From positions 102,411-166,410 of the forward strand of contig NZ_BJDY01000001.1 in NCBI RefSeq assembly GCF_005405385.1: a DNA stretch of 64,000 nt, in the 5' to 3' direction. Numbering within the stretch: the first letter of the stretch is position 1; every line of letters starts with the position of its first letter. The notes beneath the pieces are model-generated. The model saw only the letters and a list, made by a program, of their open reading frames with translations, did not search any database and was not told the DNA's origin. This document shows positions 45,201 to 55,001 of the stretch, piece after piece. The DNA comes from Lactiplantibacillus mudanjiangensis. Its GTDB lineage: Bacteria; Bacillota; Bacilli; Lactobacillales; Lactobacillaceae. The translations under genes and the position numbers were made by a program.

Positions 45201-47342
45201 ATGCAGAATAACGGTTTTTGGGCCACCATTAAGGATGGTTTGCGGACCATCGGCCACTGGCTCCACCCATATTGGCAACGATTATGGGCAGTCGTGAGCT
45301 ATCAATGGCACCGCCGTCAGCTGACACGCTGGCTCATCGTGGTGATTTTATCATTGATTTTAGTGGGCAGTGCCTATTTAACATTTGAAGCTAAGACCGC
45401 AAAGATCGGTAACTTGCAGGCGGAACTTGAAAAAACGACGGTCATTTATGATGCTAGCAATAAAAAAGCCGGGTCCTTGTATTCACAAAAGGGGACCTAT
45501 GTTCATTTGAATAAGATCTCAAAGAACTTGCAAAATGCGGTGATTTCCACAGAAGATCGAAATTTTTATAAAGAGCATGGTTTTTCCGTTAAAGGGATTG
45601 GCCGGGCTTTCATGTTGCTCGTGATGAATAAGTTATTGGGGCGTGACTACATCAGTGGTGGTGGGAGTACGCTAACACAACAGTTAGTTAAAAATGCTTA
45701 CTTAACGCAGCAACAGACATTTTCACGGAAGTTACGTGAAATTTTCTTATCCATTGAAACCGAAAATGTTTATTCCAAGCATCAAATTTTGGCAATGTAT
45801 CTAAATAATGCTTACTTTGGTCATGGTGTTTGGGGCGCAGAAGATGCGGCTGAAAAATATTTTGGGGTGCATGCGTCAGAATTGTCAGTCGATCAAGCGG
45901 CCGTATTAGCTGGGATGCTTAGTTCACCGAGTGGCTATAATCCAATTGATCATCCGAAAGCGGCTGTTAAACGACGTAATGTGGTTTTGAACAATATGGT
46001 TAACAATAATAAATTAACCAAAAATCAATACACGTTATATTCACAAAAGACAATTACTTTAAATGATAATTATCACTATTATAGTGGCTACAAATATCCG
46101 TATTACTTTGATGCGGTGATTGATGAAGCGATTAATAAGTATGGGTTGAGCGAATCTGATATTATGAATCGCGGTTACAAGATTTATACGTCGCTGAACC
46201 AAAAGGATCAATCGGCGATGCAAACGTCATTCAAAAATGATAGTTTGTTCCCAGCTAATGCCAGTGATGGTACGAAGGTGCAAGGGGCCTCAATTGCGGT
46301 TGATCCCTCGACTGGTGGAGTTGTCGCAGTTGTTGGGGGTCGTGGGAAACACGTTTTCCGTGGCTTCAACCGTGCGAACCAAATTAAACGGCAACCAGGA
46401 TCTACGATTAAACCGTTAGCCGTTTATACGCCTGCGCTACAAAATGGCTATACGTATGATTCGTTGTTATCCAATAAGAAGCAGACATTTGGGGCGAATA
46501 AGTACGCGCCGAAGAACTATGATAGTGTTTATAGCAAATCGGTACCGATGTATGAAGCGTTGGCACAAAGTATTAATATTCCAGCGGTTTGGTTGTTGAA
46601 TAAGGTTGGCGTGAATAAAGGTTACCAATCGGTTAAAAAGTTTGGACTGCCGGTGACGAAATCTGATGACAACTTGGCGTTGGCCTTGGGAGGGTTAACC
46701 ACGGGGGTCTCTCCACAACAAATGGCGAGTGCTTATACGGCTTTTGCTAATAACGGGAAGAAAACGACGGCGCATTATATCACCAAAATCGTTGATGCTA
46801 GTGGTAAGACGGTTGTCGATAATACGAAAGTTAAGACAAAGAAGATTATGTCGGCTAGTGTCGCAAAACAAATGACCAGTATGATGCTAGGCGTTTACAA
46901 TAGCGGAACTGGGGCAGCCGCCAAACCATATGGCTACTCGATTGCCGGCAAGACTGGGAGTACGCAGGCCGATTACAAGACCGGTTCAGGAACGAAGGAT
47001 CAGTGGATGATCGGTTATACCCCAGATATCGTCGTGACCACTTGGATTGGCTTTGACTCAACAAACAGTACGCATTATTTGAAGAGTTTGTCAGAAAATC
47101 AATTGTCAGCTTTATATAAGAATGAAATGGAAAATATTTTGCCGAATACAAAGCAGACCAGCTTTGGCACCAAGGATGCTGCGACACTGGCTAATGAAAG
47201 TTCCAGCGGTAGTAGCAGTAGTAGTTCTTCTTCGTCGTCAGTTTGGGATAGTGTCCAAAAAGGTGCGAGTGAAGTTGGTAAGTCCGTCAAAGATACGGCT
47301 AAGAGTTGGTTCTCACAGGCTAAAAAATTAATTGGTGATTAA
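45201..47342 (+). CDS. pbp2A: Class A penicillin-binding protein (PBP2A type)
   Basis: The bifunctional peptidoglycan synthase has 713 aa. A membrane span lies at about 44-62 after a basic cytoplasmic tail. The GT51 transglycosylase domain (about 95-270) contains STEDRNFYKEHGFSVKGIGR and GGGSTLTQQLVKN. The transpeptidase domain has SxxK in RQPGSTIKPLAVYTP (about 400), SxN in SQSINIPA (about 459) and KTG in AGKTGSTQADYKTGSG (about 584). A Ser-rich stretch (about 664-678) precedes a helical tail. Start chosen at ATG after AAGGGGAAG. Confidence 0.94.
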   Translation: MQNNGFWATIKDGLRTIGHWLHPYWQRLWAVVSYQWHRRQLTRWLIVVILSLILVGSAYLTFEAKTAKIGNLQAELEKTTVIYDASNKKAGSLYSQKGTYVHLNKISKNLQNAVISTEDRNFYKEHGFSVKGIGRAFMLLVMNKLLGRDYISGGGSTLTQQLVKNAYLTQQQTFSRKLREIFLSIETENVYSKHQILAMYLNNAYFGHGVWGAEDAAEKYFGVHASELSVDQAAVLAGMLSSPSGYNPIDHPKAAVKRRNVVLNNMVNNNKLTKNQYTLYSQKTITLNDNYHYYSGYKYPYYFDAVIDEAINKYGLSESDIMNRGYKIYTSLNQKDQSAMQTSFKNDSLFPANASDGTKVQGASIAVDPSTGGVVAVVGGRGKHVFRGFNRANQIKRQPGSTIKPLAVYTPALQNGYTYDSLLSNKKQTFGANKYAPKNYDSVYSKSVPMYEALAQSINIPAVWLLNKVGVNKGYQSVKKFGLPVTKSDDNLALALGGLTTGVSPQQMASAYTAFANNGKKTTAHYITKIVDASGKTVVDNTKVKTKKIMSASVAKQMTSMMLGVYNSGTGAAAKPYGYSIAGKTGSTQADYKTGSGTKDQWMIGYTPDIVVTTWIGFDSTNSTHYLKSLSENQLSALYKNEMENILPNTKQTSFGTKDAATLANESSSGSSSSSSSSSSVWDSVQKGASEVGKSVKDTAKSWFSQAKKLIGD

Positions 47343-47413
47343 GTTAACGGCTATTCAAGCCCTTACAAACATGCTAAAATAATGAGGAACCTACACTTGA
47401 GGAGGAACCCAAC

Positions 47414-47758
47414 ATGGCTGTCAATATTTATGATACGGCGAACCAATTAGAACAAGAATTACGCGGGACTAAAGAATTTAAAGAATTACAAGCGGCATAT
47501 ACGACAATGAAAGCTAACGAAAGTGCATTTAGCTTATTCAAAGAATTCCAAGAAATTCAAATGCAATTATCACAAAAGCAAATGAATGGCGAAGAATTAA
47601 CGGATGAAGAAGTTCAAAAAGCGCATGACTTAGCTGACAAAGTTGGTAATGTCGATGAAATTAAGACCTTAATGGGTAAAGAACGGGGCTTAAACCAATT
47701 GATGAATGATTTAAACCAAATCATCACCAAGCCTGTTCAAGAATTATACCAAGGCTAG
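47414..47758 (+). CDS. ylbF: YlbF-family protein
   Basis: The 114-aa, all-helical protein starts VNIYDTANQLEQELRGTKEFKELQ and has AFSLFKEFQEIQMQLSQKQMNGE, the YlbF/YmcA pattern. In Bacillus, relatives form a complex with YmcA and YaaT that acts on RNase Y specificity; whether that holds here is inferred. A GAGGAGG ribosome site lies ahead. It stands 71 bases after the PBP gene and ahead of the yhaO/N/M group, separated from the latter by a strong terminator. Confidence 0.85.
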   Translation: MAVNIYDTANQLEQELRGTKEFKELQAAYTTMKANESAFSLFKEFQEIQMQLSQKQMNGEELTDEEVQKAHDLADKVGNVDEIKTLMGKERGLNQLMNDLNQIITKPVQELYQG

Positions 47759-47779
47759 ACTAGCCGAAATAAGGCACCA

Positions 47780-47819
47780 AGCGGCAATGACGAAGTTTTT
47801 CGTGATTGCCGCTTTTTTT
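47780..47819 (+). terminator. Strong terminator between ylbF and yhaO
   Basis: AGCGGCAAT pairs with ATTGCCGCT, with an inner CGAA/TTCG hairpin, followed by seven T. It lies 22 bases before the yhaO start. Confidence 0.88.
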
Positions 47820-47840
47820 GGAGATGGGAGTTTTGAAGTG

Positions 47841-49055
47841 ATGAAGTTTCTACATGCGGCAGATTTACATTTGGATACGCCGTTTCAAGGATTGGATGCG
47901 TTACCGGAAATGTGGCAGCATCGGCTGACTGCCGCGCCCTTTACGGCGCTACAACGTCTGGTTGACTTAGCAATTACGGAACAAGTGGATTTTGTCTTGT
48001 TGGTTGGTGATTTATTTGATCAACAGGCGCAAAGTGTACCTGCTCAGGCGGCCTTAATGGCGGCGTTGGATCAATTAGCCGCTGAACAAATTCCCGTCAT
48101 TTTATCGTTCGGGAATCATGATTTTCAACCAGATGTCACAACTTGGCATTTTCCGGCTAACGTGCATGTTTTCGATGCTCAAGTAACGACGGTAGAGTTA
48201 ACGACTAAACAGCAACAACGCGTGGCGATTACCGGGTTTAGCTATGATCAACGTTGGGTGACCACGCCGAAAGTTCAAGACTTTCCGTTAAAGCGGACTG
48301 GTGTAGATTATCAAATTGGGATGTTACACGGTCAAGTGGGGACCTCTGGTGATCATTATGCGCCGTTTGCCGTCAGTGACTTGTTGGCGAAACATTATGA
48401 TTATTGGGCATTGGGGCATATCCACCAGCGCCAAACGTTGAATGCCATGCCACCCGTGATGTACCCGGGAAATCTACAAGGTCGTTATCGCGATGAACTT
48501 GGCGCAAAAGGGGCCTTATTGGTGACAAGTCAAGGTGATCAATTGGTTCCCGAATTTAAGCCGTTAGCGCCATTAGTCTGGACGAATTGGACACCTGAAT
48601 TGAGTGGACAACTAGATCGACCAACGTTACTGACACAGTTAAGTGCGCAATTACAAGCACGACCGGTAACAGTACCAGAACTTGTGGTGATTACGCTACC
48701 AGCAACGTTGACGTTAACGCCAACGGCTGAATTAGCCCTGACGCAAGGGGCGTTATTAGCTCAGTTGCAACAACAGGCCCCTGCAACGAGTTGGCCAGTC
48801 ACGCTACAATTAGCGGCAACCGATACCACGTCGGACTTGTTTGGTATGGATACCGCTATTTGGCAGCAGGCAGGTGAGACCACTGTGACAACTGAAAAGA
48901 TTGCGGCGCTGGCTGATCATTTGTTGGACGAACCTTTTTTGAATCAAACGTTGCTTGAGGCAACGACGCCTGAACAGTGGCAACAACAGGTTTTACGCTT
49001 GTTACAAGATCACTATCATTTGACTTTACAAGGCGGTGACTCCGATGCAAATTAA
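47841..49055 (+). CDS. yhaO: YhaO-type metallophosphoesterase (SbcD/Mre11-like)
   Basis: The 404-aa product has the calcineurin-like metal-binding motifs in order: KFLHAADLHLDTP (residues 2-14), LVGDLFDQ (about 56), SFGNHDF (about 92), LHGQVG (about 163) and LGHIHQR (about 192). Residues 260-404 are the capping region. With the overlapping YhaN ATPase it forms a Mre11-Rad50-like nuclease complex implicated in DNA repair. The ATG at 47841 follows GGGAG; longer readings would start in the terminator. Confidence 0.9.
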   Translation: MKFLHAADLHLDTPFQGLDALPEMWQHRLTAAPFTALQRLVDLAITEQVDFVLLVGDLFDQQAQSVPAQAALMAALDQLAAEQIPVILSFGNHDFQPDVTTWHFPANVHVFDAQVTTVELTTKQQQRVAITGFSYDQRWVTTPKVQDFPLKRTGVDYQIGMLHGQVGTSGDHYAPFAVSDLLAKHYDYWALGHIHQRQTLNAMPPVMYPGNLQGRYRDELGAKGALLVTSQGDQLVPEFKPLAPLVWTNWTPELSGQLDRPTLLTQLSAQLQARPVTVPELVVITLPATLTLTPTAELALTQGALLAQLQQQAPATSWPVTLQLAATDTTSDLFGMDTAIWQQAGETTVTTEKIAALADHLLDEPFLNQTLLEATTPEQWQQQVLRLLQDHYHLTLQGGDSDAN

Positions 49056-51534
49056 ACGAATTGAGATTGCCGGCTTTGGTAAGTTTCAACAGCAAGTTTG
49101 GGAGTTAACCGATGGCTTACAGGTGTTTTATGGGGCTAATGAAAGTGGTAAATCAACGATCAGGGCTTTTGTGCTCGGCATGTTATTTGGGTTTCCAACG
49201 AGACGACATTTACTGGATCGTTACGAACCTAAGGCCACGAGTCAGTACGGTGGGTCCTTAGACCTAACTGTGAATGGGGTTGTTTATCGATTAACACGGC
49301 TTGGAGATCAGCCGGCTACATTGGTCAATCTAACTACGAATGCGGTTCAACCGCTCAGTTTGTTGGCTCATTGGCTAGAGCCATATGATGAAACCCGCTA
49401 CAAGCAATTATTTACGTTCAATCAAGCTGAGTTAACCGCGTTAAAAACGATGAGTGCCGCAGATTTGAATACCCAATTGCAGCAACTTGGGACCTTTGAT
49501 AGTCAACAATGGCGGGCAACTGCGTCCAAACTACGCGAACAAGCCGATGACCTGTATAAGCCGCGTGGGCGTAAACCGGAATTGAATCAGGCCTTGCAAC
49601 GGTACCAACAGCTAAAAGCGCAAGTGGCGCAGGCCCAAGCACGTTATCCGGAATATCAAGATTTACAAGCTAATTTGGACACTTTGAAGACCCAACAACA
49701 GGCTCAACGACAGCAATTAACGCAAGTGACAGCGATGCAACAACAATTGGCCAACTTGCGTAACCAATGGCCAGTCTATCAGCAATTACAACAATTACAG
49801 GCTCAAGTTGCAGCAGCCGGTGAGCCATTATCGTCTGCGGTCCAACAACAAGTTGAGCAATTAACAACGCAGCGCACTGAATTACGACATACTTTGGCTG
49901 GGGCTCGGGCCCAATTAGCCACGCAACCCGTTGATGATCAATCCAAAACAGTCATCGGTTTTTACGTGGCTCATCAGGCGCGATTTGAGCAACTGGAAGC
50001 ACAGTTACCAGCGTTACAACAAGCACTGGGTCAGTATCAAACGTTGACGGCTCAAGTTGAGGCGGCTCGCGCAACGTATCAGGCGCAGCAAACTACTTCA
50101 ACGGCTGTCGCTGCTTTACTAGCACCAAGCAAACAAGCCGCAGTGGCTAATTTAAAAGCCGCGGTCTTAAGCAACACGAGTCGTCGGCAACCGACGCCTG
50201 CAACGACTAGTTTTTCAGCTGATTGGCGACTTTATGGTGGTGGGATTAGCCTAGTGTTAGGTGTGATTTTACCATTAGGGGCCTTTAAATGGTTGTTAAT
50301 CTTAGCGGGATTAGGGTTACTTGGTTGGTTTGGCTGGGAAAAATTAGCCGGACCAGCAACTGCCCATCCTGATCGTACGTTAGCGCCATTGCTAACAGCG
50401 GTTGGCTGGCCAACTGATTTAGATCAGGCGACCATTTTACAACGTTTGGATGAGTTAGCGGCTTTACAACGGGCTCAACAAGCGGTGACGACTGCAGAAC
50501 AGCAAGTTGCGGCGCAAGCAGCTACAGTTTGGCAGCAGTTACAGCATTATCAGTTCGCCAATGATTGGTTGAATTTAGCAGAAACTGATTTGTTAGCGAG
50601 TGGACAACGGGTGACTGGTTTTTATCAACAGGTTCATCAGGCGATGCAAAACCAAACGTTAGGCTCAGCGGATTTTGCTTATGTTCAACGGCAAGTTCAA
50701 CAATTAACTGCACAGTTACAAACGACGACCGATCAATTACAAGCTTTAGCAACCCAACAGGGATTCGCCGATATCGATAGGCTAACCGCGGCTTTAGAAA
50801 ACCAAGCCAATCAGGCCGCAGCGCAAACGAGCATTGACCAATTACAACAACGGTTAACTGCAACTGAACAAGCAGCTTTGGCTCAATATCCATCGATCAA
50901 TGCGTTGCAAGCGGCGATTCAAGCTAATCGCGAGCAGGTTAGTCAATTGCAACAGGCGACCACGCAACAGGCCCAAGCAATTGCGGCGACGCAGACTAAA
51001 TTACAAACGTTAGCTACTGATGGTCGTTATACAGTTTTGCGCCAACAACAAGCGAATGCGCAAACTGAATTGACGACGTTAGCACGACAGTGGATGACCC
51101 GACAATTAGGAGCAAACTGGATTGAGCAAGCGCTAACGCAACTAACTCAGCAACAATTGCCAACGATCTTGGCGGCAGCGACAACGAATTTCGCACAACT
51201 AACGGGCCAGCGGTATAATGACATTAAGTTAAATGAAACTGACTTGGTGGTACAAGCCACTGACGGCCCACAATTCACGGTGGGCGAGTTGTCAACAGCG
51301 ACCCGTGAACAGCTGTATTTAGCCTTACGGTTAGCGTTAATTACCCAATTGGGCGATCAGGCCCAGTTGCCGTTAATGATCGATGATGGGTTTGTGAACT
51401 TTGATGAAGGCCGCCGCGCCACAGCCTGGCAACTACTGAGTCAAGTCGCACAACACCATCAATTGTTATACTTTACCAATGAGCCCGCGGCGGTAACACA
51501 ATGGCCAACGGCGACCATTCATCAGCTAAGTTAA
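49045..51534 (+). CDS. yhaN: YhaN-type AAA ATPase with long coiled coil (SbcC/Rad50-like)
   Basis: The 829-aa product starts MQIKRIEIAGFGKFQQQVW with Walker A FYGANESGKSTIRAF (about residues 30-44). Two very Gln/Ala-rich coiled-coil arms (about 165-345 and 470-690) flank a hydrophobic stretch (about 393-432, VLGVILPLGAFKWLLILAG and LGLLGWFGW). That stretch looks like two membrane spans, as in Bacillus YhaN. The C-terminal signature and Walker B are LSTATREQLYLALRLALI and LPLMIDDGFVNFDEGR. It overlaps yhaO by 11 bases; GGTGA lies ahead of the ATG. Confidence 0.9.
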   Translation: MQIKRIEIAGFGKFQQQVWELTDGLQVFYGANESGKSTIRAFVLGMLFGFPTRRHLLDRYEPKATSQYGGSLDLTVNGVVYRLTRLGDQPATLVNLTTNAVQPLSLLAHWLEPYDETRYKQLFTFNQAELTALKTMSAADLNTQLQQLGTFDSQQWRATASKLREQADDLYKPRGRKPELNQALQRYQQLKAQVAQAQARYPEYQDLQANLDTLKTQQQAQRQQLTQVTAMQQQLANLRNQWPVYQQLQQLQAQVAAAGEPLSSAVQQQVEQLTTQRTELRHTLAGARAQLATQPVDDQSKTVIGFYVAHQARFEQLEAQLPALQQALGQYQTLTAQVEAARATYQAQQTTSTAVAALLAPSKQAAVANLKAAVLSNTSRRQPTPATTSFSADWRLYGGGISLVLGVILPLGAFKWLLILAGLGLLGWFGWEKLAGPATAHPDRTLAPLLTAVGWPTDLDQATILQRLDELAALQRAQQAVTTAEQQVAAQAATVWQQLQHYQFANDWLNLAETDLLASGQRVTGFYQQVHQAMQNQTLGSADFAYVQRQVQQLTAQLQTTTDQLQALATQQGFADIDRLTAALENQANQAAAQTSIDQLQQRLTATEQAALAQYPSINALQAAIQANREQVSQLQQATTQQAQAIAATQTKLQTLATDGRYTVLRQQQANAQTELTTLARQWMTRQLGANWIEQALTQLTQQQLPTILAAATTNFAQLTGQRYNDIKLNETDLVVQATDGPQFTVGELSTATREQLYLALRLALITQLGDQAQLPLMIDDGFVNFDEGRRATAWQLLSQVAQHHQLLYFTNEPAAVTQWPTATIHQLS

Positions 51535-51548
51535 ATGGGGGCAAGATA

Positions 51549-52526
51549 ATGACTAAAAAATTATTTGATTATCAAGTAGATGAACCAGTTGAAGGCTTTT
51601 TCTTATTGAAGGATGCCGAAGTTCGAATCGCTAAAAATGGTAAGAAGTTTTTGGCGATCAATTTCCAAGATACTTCCGGTGAAATCTCAGGGAAGTTTTG
51701 GGATGCGAGTGATCAAGATGTTGAAAGTTTTCAAGCGGGTCGTGTGATTCACTTGAAAGGTAAGCGTGAGAATTATCAAGGTAATCCGCAAATTAAAATT
51801 TTCCAAATGCGGCTCACCCATGATGGTGAACCAAAAGAAGTGCAACAATTTGTGGAACATGCGCCGATGAATACTGGTGCTATGGAAGAAGAACTCAATA
51901 GTTTTGTCTTTGAAATTACAGAACCAAACTGGAATCGGATTGTCCGGCATTTATTGACTCAATATCACGATGCTTTCTTTAGTTATCCAGCCGCCAAAAA
52001 GAACCACCATGCATTTGCAGGTGGCTTGGCTTTCCATACATTGTCTATTTTACGGCTAGCCAAAGCGGTCGCCGACGAATATCCGCATGTTAATCGTGCG
52101 TTGCTGTATGCTGGGGCGATTTTGCATGATATGGGCAAAACCATTGAAATGTCTGGTCCCGTGGCGACGACATATACATTAGCGGGTAATTTAGTTGGTC
52201 ATATTGTGTTAATCGATGAACAAATCGTGAAGGCGTGTCAACAATTGAAAATTGACGATCAAGCCGAAGCAGTGTTGGTCTTACGGCACATGATTTTGGC
52301 GCACCATGGTTTGTTAGAGTACGGGTCGCCGGTCCGGCCACATGTGATGGAAGCTGAGATTCTCCATGATTTAGATGAATTGGATGCTTCCATTATGATG
52401 ATGCAAACATCGATTGCCCATGCGGAGCCCGGGACTTATACGGAACGGATCTTTGCCATGGATGGTCGTAATTTCTATCGTCCAGAACATGATGGCACTA
52501 AAGCGGCCGACCCAAAGGAATCGTAG
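51549..52526 (+). CDS. yhaM: 3'-5' exoribonuclease YhaM
   Basis: The 325-aa product has an N-terminal OB-fold (about 14-90; GFFLLKDAEVRIAKNGKKFL). A HD phosphohydrolase domain (about 160-290) follows, with HHAFAGGLAFHTLSIL, AGAILHDMGKTIEM and LRHMILAHHGLLEYGSP supplying the metal ligands. YhaM trims RNA 3' ends and can act on single-stranded DNA. The start is ATG 51549; GGGGGCAAG lies seven to ten bases ahead. It directly follows yhaN (14 bp), matching the conserved cluster order. Confidence 0.93.
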   Translation: MTKKLFDYQVDEPVEGFFLLKDAEVRIAKNGKKFLAINFQDTSGEISGKFWDASDQDVESFQAGRVIHLKGKRENYQGNPQIKIFQMRLTHDGEPKEVQQFVEHAPMNTGAMEEELNSFVFEITEPNWNRIVRHLLTQYHDAFFSYPAAKKNHHAFAGGLAFHTLSILRLAKAVADEYPHVNRALLYAGAILHDMGKTIEMSGPVATTYTLAGNLVGHIVLIDEQIVKACQQLKIDDQAEAVLVLRHMILAHHGLLEYGSPVRPHVMEAEILHDLDELDASIMMMQTSIAHAEPGTYTERIFAMDGRNFYRPEHDGTKAADPKES

Positions 52527-52544
52527 GGGATTTTAGTTAGTAAT

Positions 52545-52980
52545 TTAAAAGTTGAAAGATAACTATGACTAAATTGGTCACCTACGTCAGCCAGCGATTC
52601 TGCCGGCTGTGGGACCGGCTTCAGCCAAAATGCGGACTTCCACCTCGCTTTTGAGACTAGCCAAAAGTCGTCCACATCGTAAGCCCGGAAAAATCACCCG
52701 GACTAACGATGTTTTCACGGCCGGCACCATCACTGGCTGACTTCGTAATCAATCTAGTGATTACTAATATAACCGAGAGTGAGTTCACATTGAGCTCAGC
52801 CGTGGGCCTCTCTTAGCGATTTATCGCTTAGAGCTCGGCGCTTTTGAAACGCGGGTTTGGCGGTTCAAAACGACGGTTCAGACCGTTTTTTGGCTGAGCC
52901 GGTCCGCCCACAGCGTTCCGGCTCAAGGTGGGCGAACGGCAGGTGGCAAGTTGATCTACTTTTAATTAGTAAATAACGTA
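52545..52980 (+). repeat. Near-complete copy of the MITE-like element, right end lost
   Basis: The left end TTAAAAGTTGAAAGATA (52545-52561) is a diverged terminal repeat. The core from CACCTACGTCAGCCAGCGAT (about 52569) to GGCAGGTGGCAAG (about 52951) carries both blocks and all main hairpins. After CTACTTTTAATTAGT the sequence departs from the full copies, and no right terminal repeat or clear target duplication is found. It fills the gap between yhaM and the prsA terminator. Confidence 0.88.
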
Positions 52981-52994
52981 ATAGTGTGAAGCAC

Positions 52995-53032
52995 AAAAAA
53001 GGACCACCTGAACGAATTCAGGTGGTCCTTTT
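52995..53032 (-). terminator. prsA terminator
   Basis: On the minus strand AAAAGGACCACCTGAA pairs with TTCAGGTGGTCCTTTTTT. This is an almost perfect palindrome with T-runs on both strands. Confidence 0.93.
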
Positions 53033-53047
53033 AACTAGGCTAAACGC

Positions 53048-53950
53048 TTAGTTTGAGCTTGATGATGAAGAAGATGAAGATGACAAGTATGAAGATAAGA
53101 TGTTCTTCAAGTCGTTATCCTTGATCTTAACATTCCCACTCTTAAGCACTTTGGCAACTACGTTATGCAAGACAGTTGAGTCGCTCATATCGTTGTCCCA
53201 AATTTGTTTTTTCAAATCAGCGGTGTGATCAGACATCTTACCCTTACCAGGGTTCTTGATCATCCGGATGATTTCGTAACCGTTAGAAGTCTTAACAGCT
53301 GAAGTGGTGTATTCGCCGTTCTTCAAAGCAAAAGCAGCCTTCAAGAATTTAGATGAATAAGTGGTGTTGGTGTTATCAAAGGCTGATAACTTACCGCCAG
53401 CACTCTTAGTCGTTGAATCAGTTGAATACTTCTTAGCTAACTTAGTGAAGTTTGATTCGCTAGAATCTTTCTTCAAAGCTTTTAAAACAGTGTCAGCAGT
53501 CGCGCTCTTAGCAACTAAGATATGTTGAACAGTGACTTTAGGTTCGTATGATTTCCATTGCTTCTTTAAGTCAGCGTTAGAAATCTTAGCCTTGTCTTTA
53601 ACAGCTTCTTTTAACAATAAGTTTGAACGAATTTGTTCCTTGAATGTTGAAGTCGTCAACCCATTTTGTGACAATACAGTTGAGAATGAACTCCCATATT
53701 GTGACTTGTAGGTGTTATATTGTGTCGTAACGGCTTTCTTAGAAACCTTTGAACCGTAGTCTTTTTCAAGCACTTTATTCAAGATCATTTGTTGTAAGAC
53801 TTGCTTACCTGAAGAAGTGCCCTTCATACTACTGTAATATTGACTTTCGGTAATTTTACCACCGTTAGTCGATGCCACTGTCTTGCTACCACAGCCAGCA
53901 AGGGTAAAGGTTAACAATACACCGGCGAGTGCAATAAGCCATTTTTTCAT
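53048..53950 (-). CDS. prsA: PrsA peptidyl-prolyl isomerase lipoprotein (secretion foldase)
   Basis: The 300-aa lipoprotein has lipobox LAGC (Cys near 20). A SurA-like N-terminal part precedes a parvulin domain (about 135-235) starting [14 protein letters not shown], with [16 protein letters not shown] and [11 protein letters not shown]. It folds exported proteins at the outer face of the membrane. The product ends in a run of serines ([16 protein letters not shown]). The start is ATG 53950; the GTG four codons earlier abuts the only GGA-type site. It lies between two copies of the MITE-like element. Confidence 0.93.
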   Translation of the reverse strand: MKKWLIALAGVLLTFTLAGCGSKTVASTNGGKITESQYYSSMKGTSSGKQVLQQMILNKVLEKDYGSKVSKKAVTTQYNTYKSQYGSSFSTVLSQNGLTTSTFKEQIRSNLLLKEAVKDKAKISNADLKKQWKSYEPKVTVQHILVAKSATADTVLKALKKDSSESNFTKLAKKYSTDSTTKSAGGKLSAFDNTNTTYSSKFLKAAFALKNGEYTTSAVKTSNGYEIIRMIKNPGKGKMSDHTADLKKQIWDNDMSDSTVLHNVVAKVLKSGNVKIKDNDLKNILSSYLSSSSSSSSSSN

Positions 53951-54142
53951 TCCTAATAACACATCCTATTCCTAAAATAGTTCTGCTCTAGCAGACTTAC
54001 CAGACTACTATACCATAAGTTGAGGGGGTTCTGCATGGTGACGGTAATCTTTACAAAATTTTCAGATAATTCACACGGTCTTCACAAAGTATAACGTGAC
54101 CCTAAACTTATCTTAATTTAAACGTGTTGGTTTATTAACTGA

Positions 54143-54605
54143 CTAAAGGTTGAAAGATAATTATGCTAAATTAGCCACCTACGCCAGCCAGTGATTCTGC
54201 CGGCTGTGGGGACCGGTTCCAGCCAAAATGCAGGCTTCCACCTCGCTTTTAAGCCTAGCAAAAATCGCTAGTTTTAAAAGTCGTCCACATCGTAAAGTCC
54301 GGCAAGACCATCCGGACTAACGATGTTCTCACGGCCGGCGCCATCACTAGTTGACTCCGGTTAACATTGCAAACATTAATTGATTTAGTCACCACAATCA
54401 TAGCCGAGAGTGAGCTCACAATGAGCCCAGCCGTGGGGTTCTCTTAGCGATTTATCGCTTAGAGACTGGCGCTTTTGAAACACGGTCTTGGTGGTTCAAA
54501 ACGACGGTTCAGACCGCTTCTTGGCTGGACCGGTCCACCCACAGCGTTCCGGCTCATTGTGGGCGAACGGTAGGCGGCAAGTAAGCCTGGTTTTGATCAG
54601 TAACC
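54143..54605 (+). repeat. Near-complete copy of the MITE-like element, right end lost
   Basis: The left terminal repeat CTAAAGGTTGAAAGATA (54143-54159) is intact. Core blocks run from CCACCTACGCCAGCCAGTGA (about 54176) to GGTAGGCGGCAAG (about 54582). After GGTTTTGATCAGTAACC it departs from full copies and meets the terminator of the YtxH-like gene. It fills the region upstream of prsA. Confidence 0.88.
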
Positions 54606-54609
54606 AACT

Positions 54610-54643
54610 AAAAAATCGTTAGATCCGATTTGGGTCTAACGAT
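54610..54643 (-). terminator. Terminator of the hit/ytxH-like operon
   Basis: On the minus strand AATCGTTAGACCC pairs with GGATCTAACGATT, followed by six T. Confidence 0.85.
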
Positions 54644-54650
54644 TAACCGA

Positions 54651-54989
54651 TCATTCCTTAGGTGCTAAATGATCCAAGGTTTCTTGTAAATGGTTTTGAT
54701 GTTTTTGCATGATCGCTAAATGTGGCTCTAACTTAAATTGAAACTTATCAACTTCAGTTTGAATCTCATCAACCACGGCAGCGGCTTTTGTTAATTGCAC
54801 TTGCAAATTGCTTTGGGCATCGCTGAATTCTTCTCGTGCCGATTGCAAATCGTCAGCGGCGTCTAAAACGTCTTGCACGTAACTTTTAGCGTCGAGGACG
54901 ATGTCTTTTGGTGTTTTGCGGTTGATGATCATATAGGCCGCGGCACTCAAGCCAAGACCAATCATGGTATTGCGAATGAACTTTGCCAT
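54651..54989 (-). CDS. YtxH-like small membrane protein
   Basis: The 112-aa product has one short N-terminal hydrophobic segment (about 9-22) followed by a long charged helix predicted as coiled coil (YVQDVLDAADDLQSAREEF onward). This matches the general YtxH/Gvp-like pattern. Function unknown; its position between hit and prsA is typical of lactobacilli. It starts 12 bases after the hit stop with GAGG ahead, so the two form an operon. Confidence 0.75.
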   Translation of the reverse strand: MAKFIRNTMIGLGLSAAAYMIINRKTPKDIVLDAKSYVQDVLDAADDLQSAREEFSDAQSNLQVQLTKAAAVVDEIQTEVDKFQFKLEPHLAIMQKHQNHLQETLDHLAPKE

Positions 54990-55001
54990 TAAATCGGCCT
55001 C

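Noticed and set aside
52545..52980. Claiming a 7-bp target duplication for this copy
   Set aside because: The left flank reads TAGTAAT but no matching word follows a recognisable right end, which seems to be deleted.
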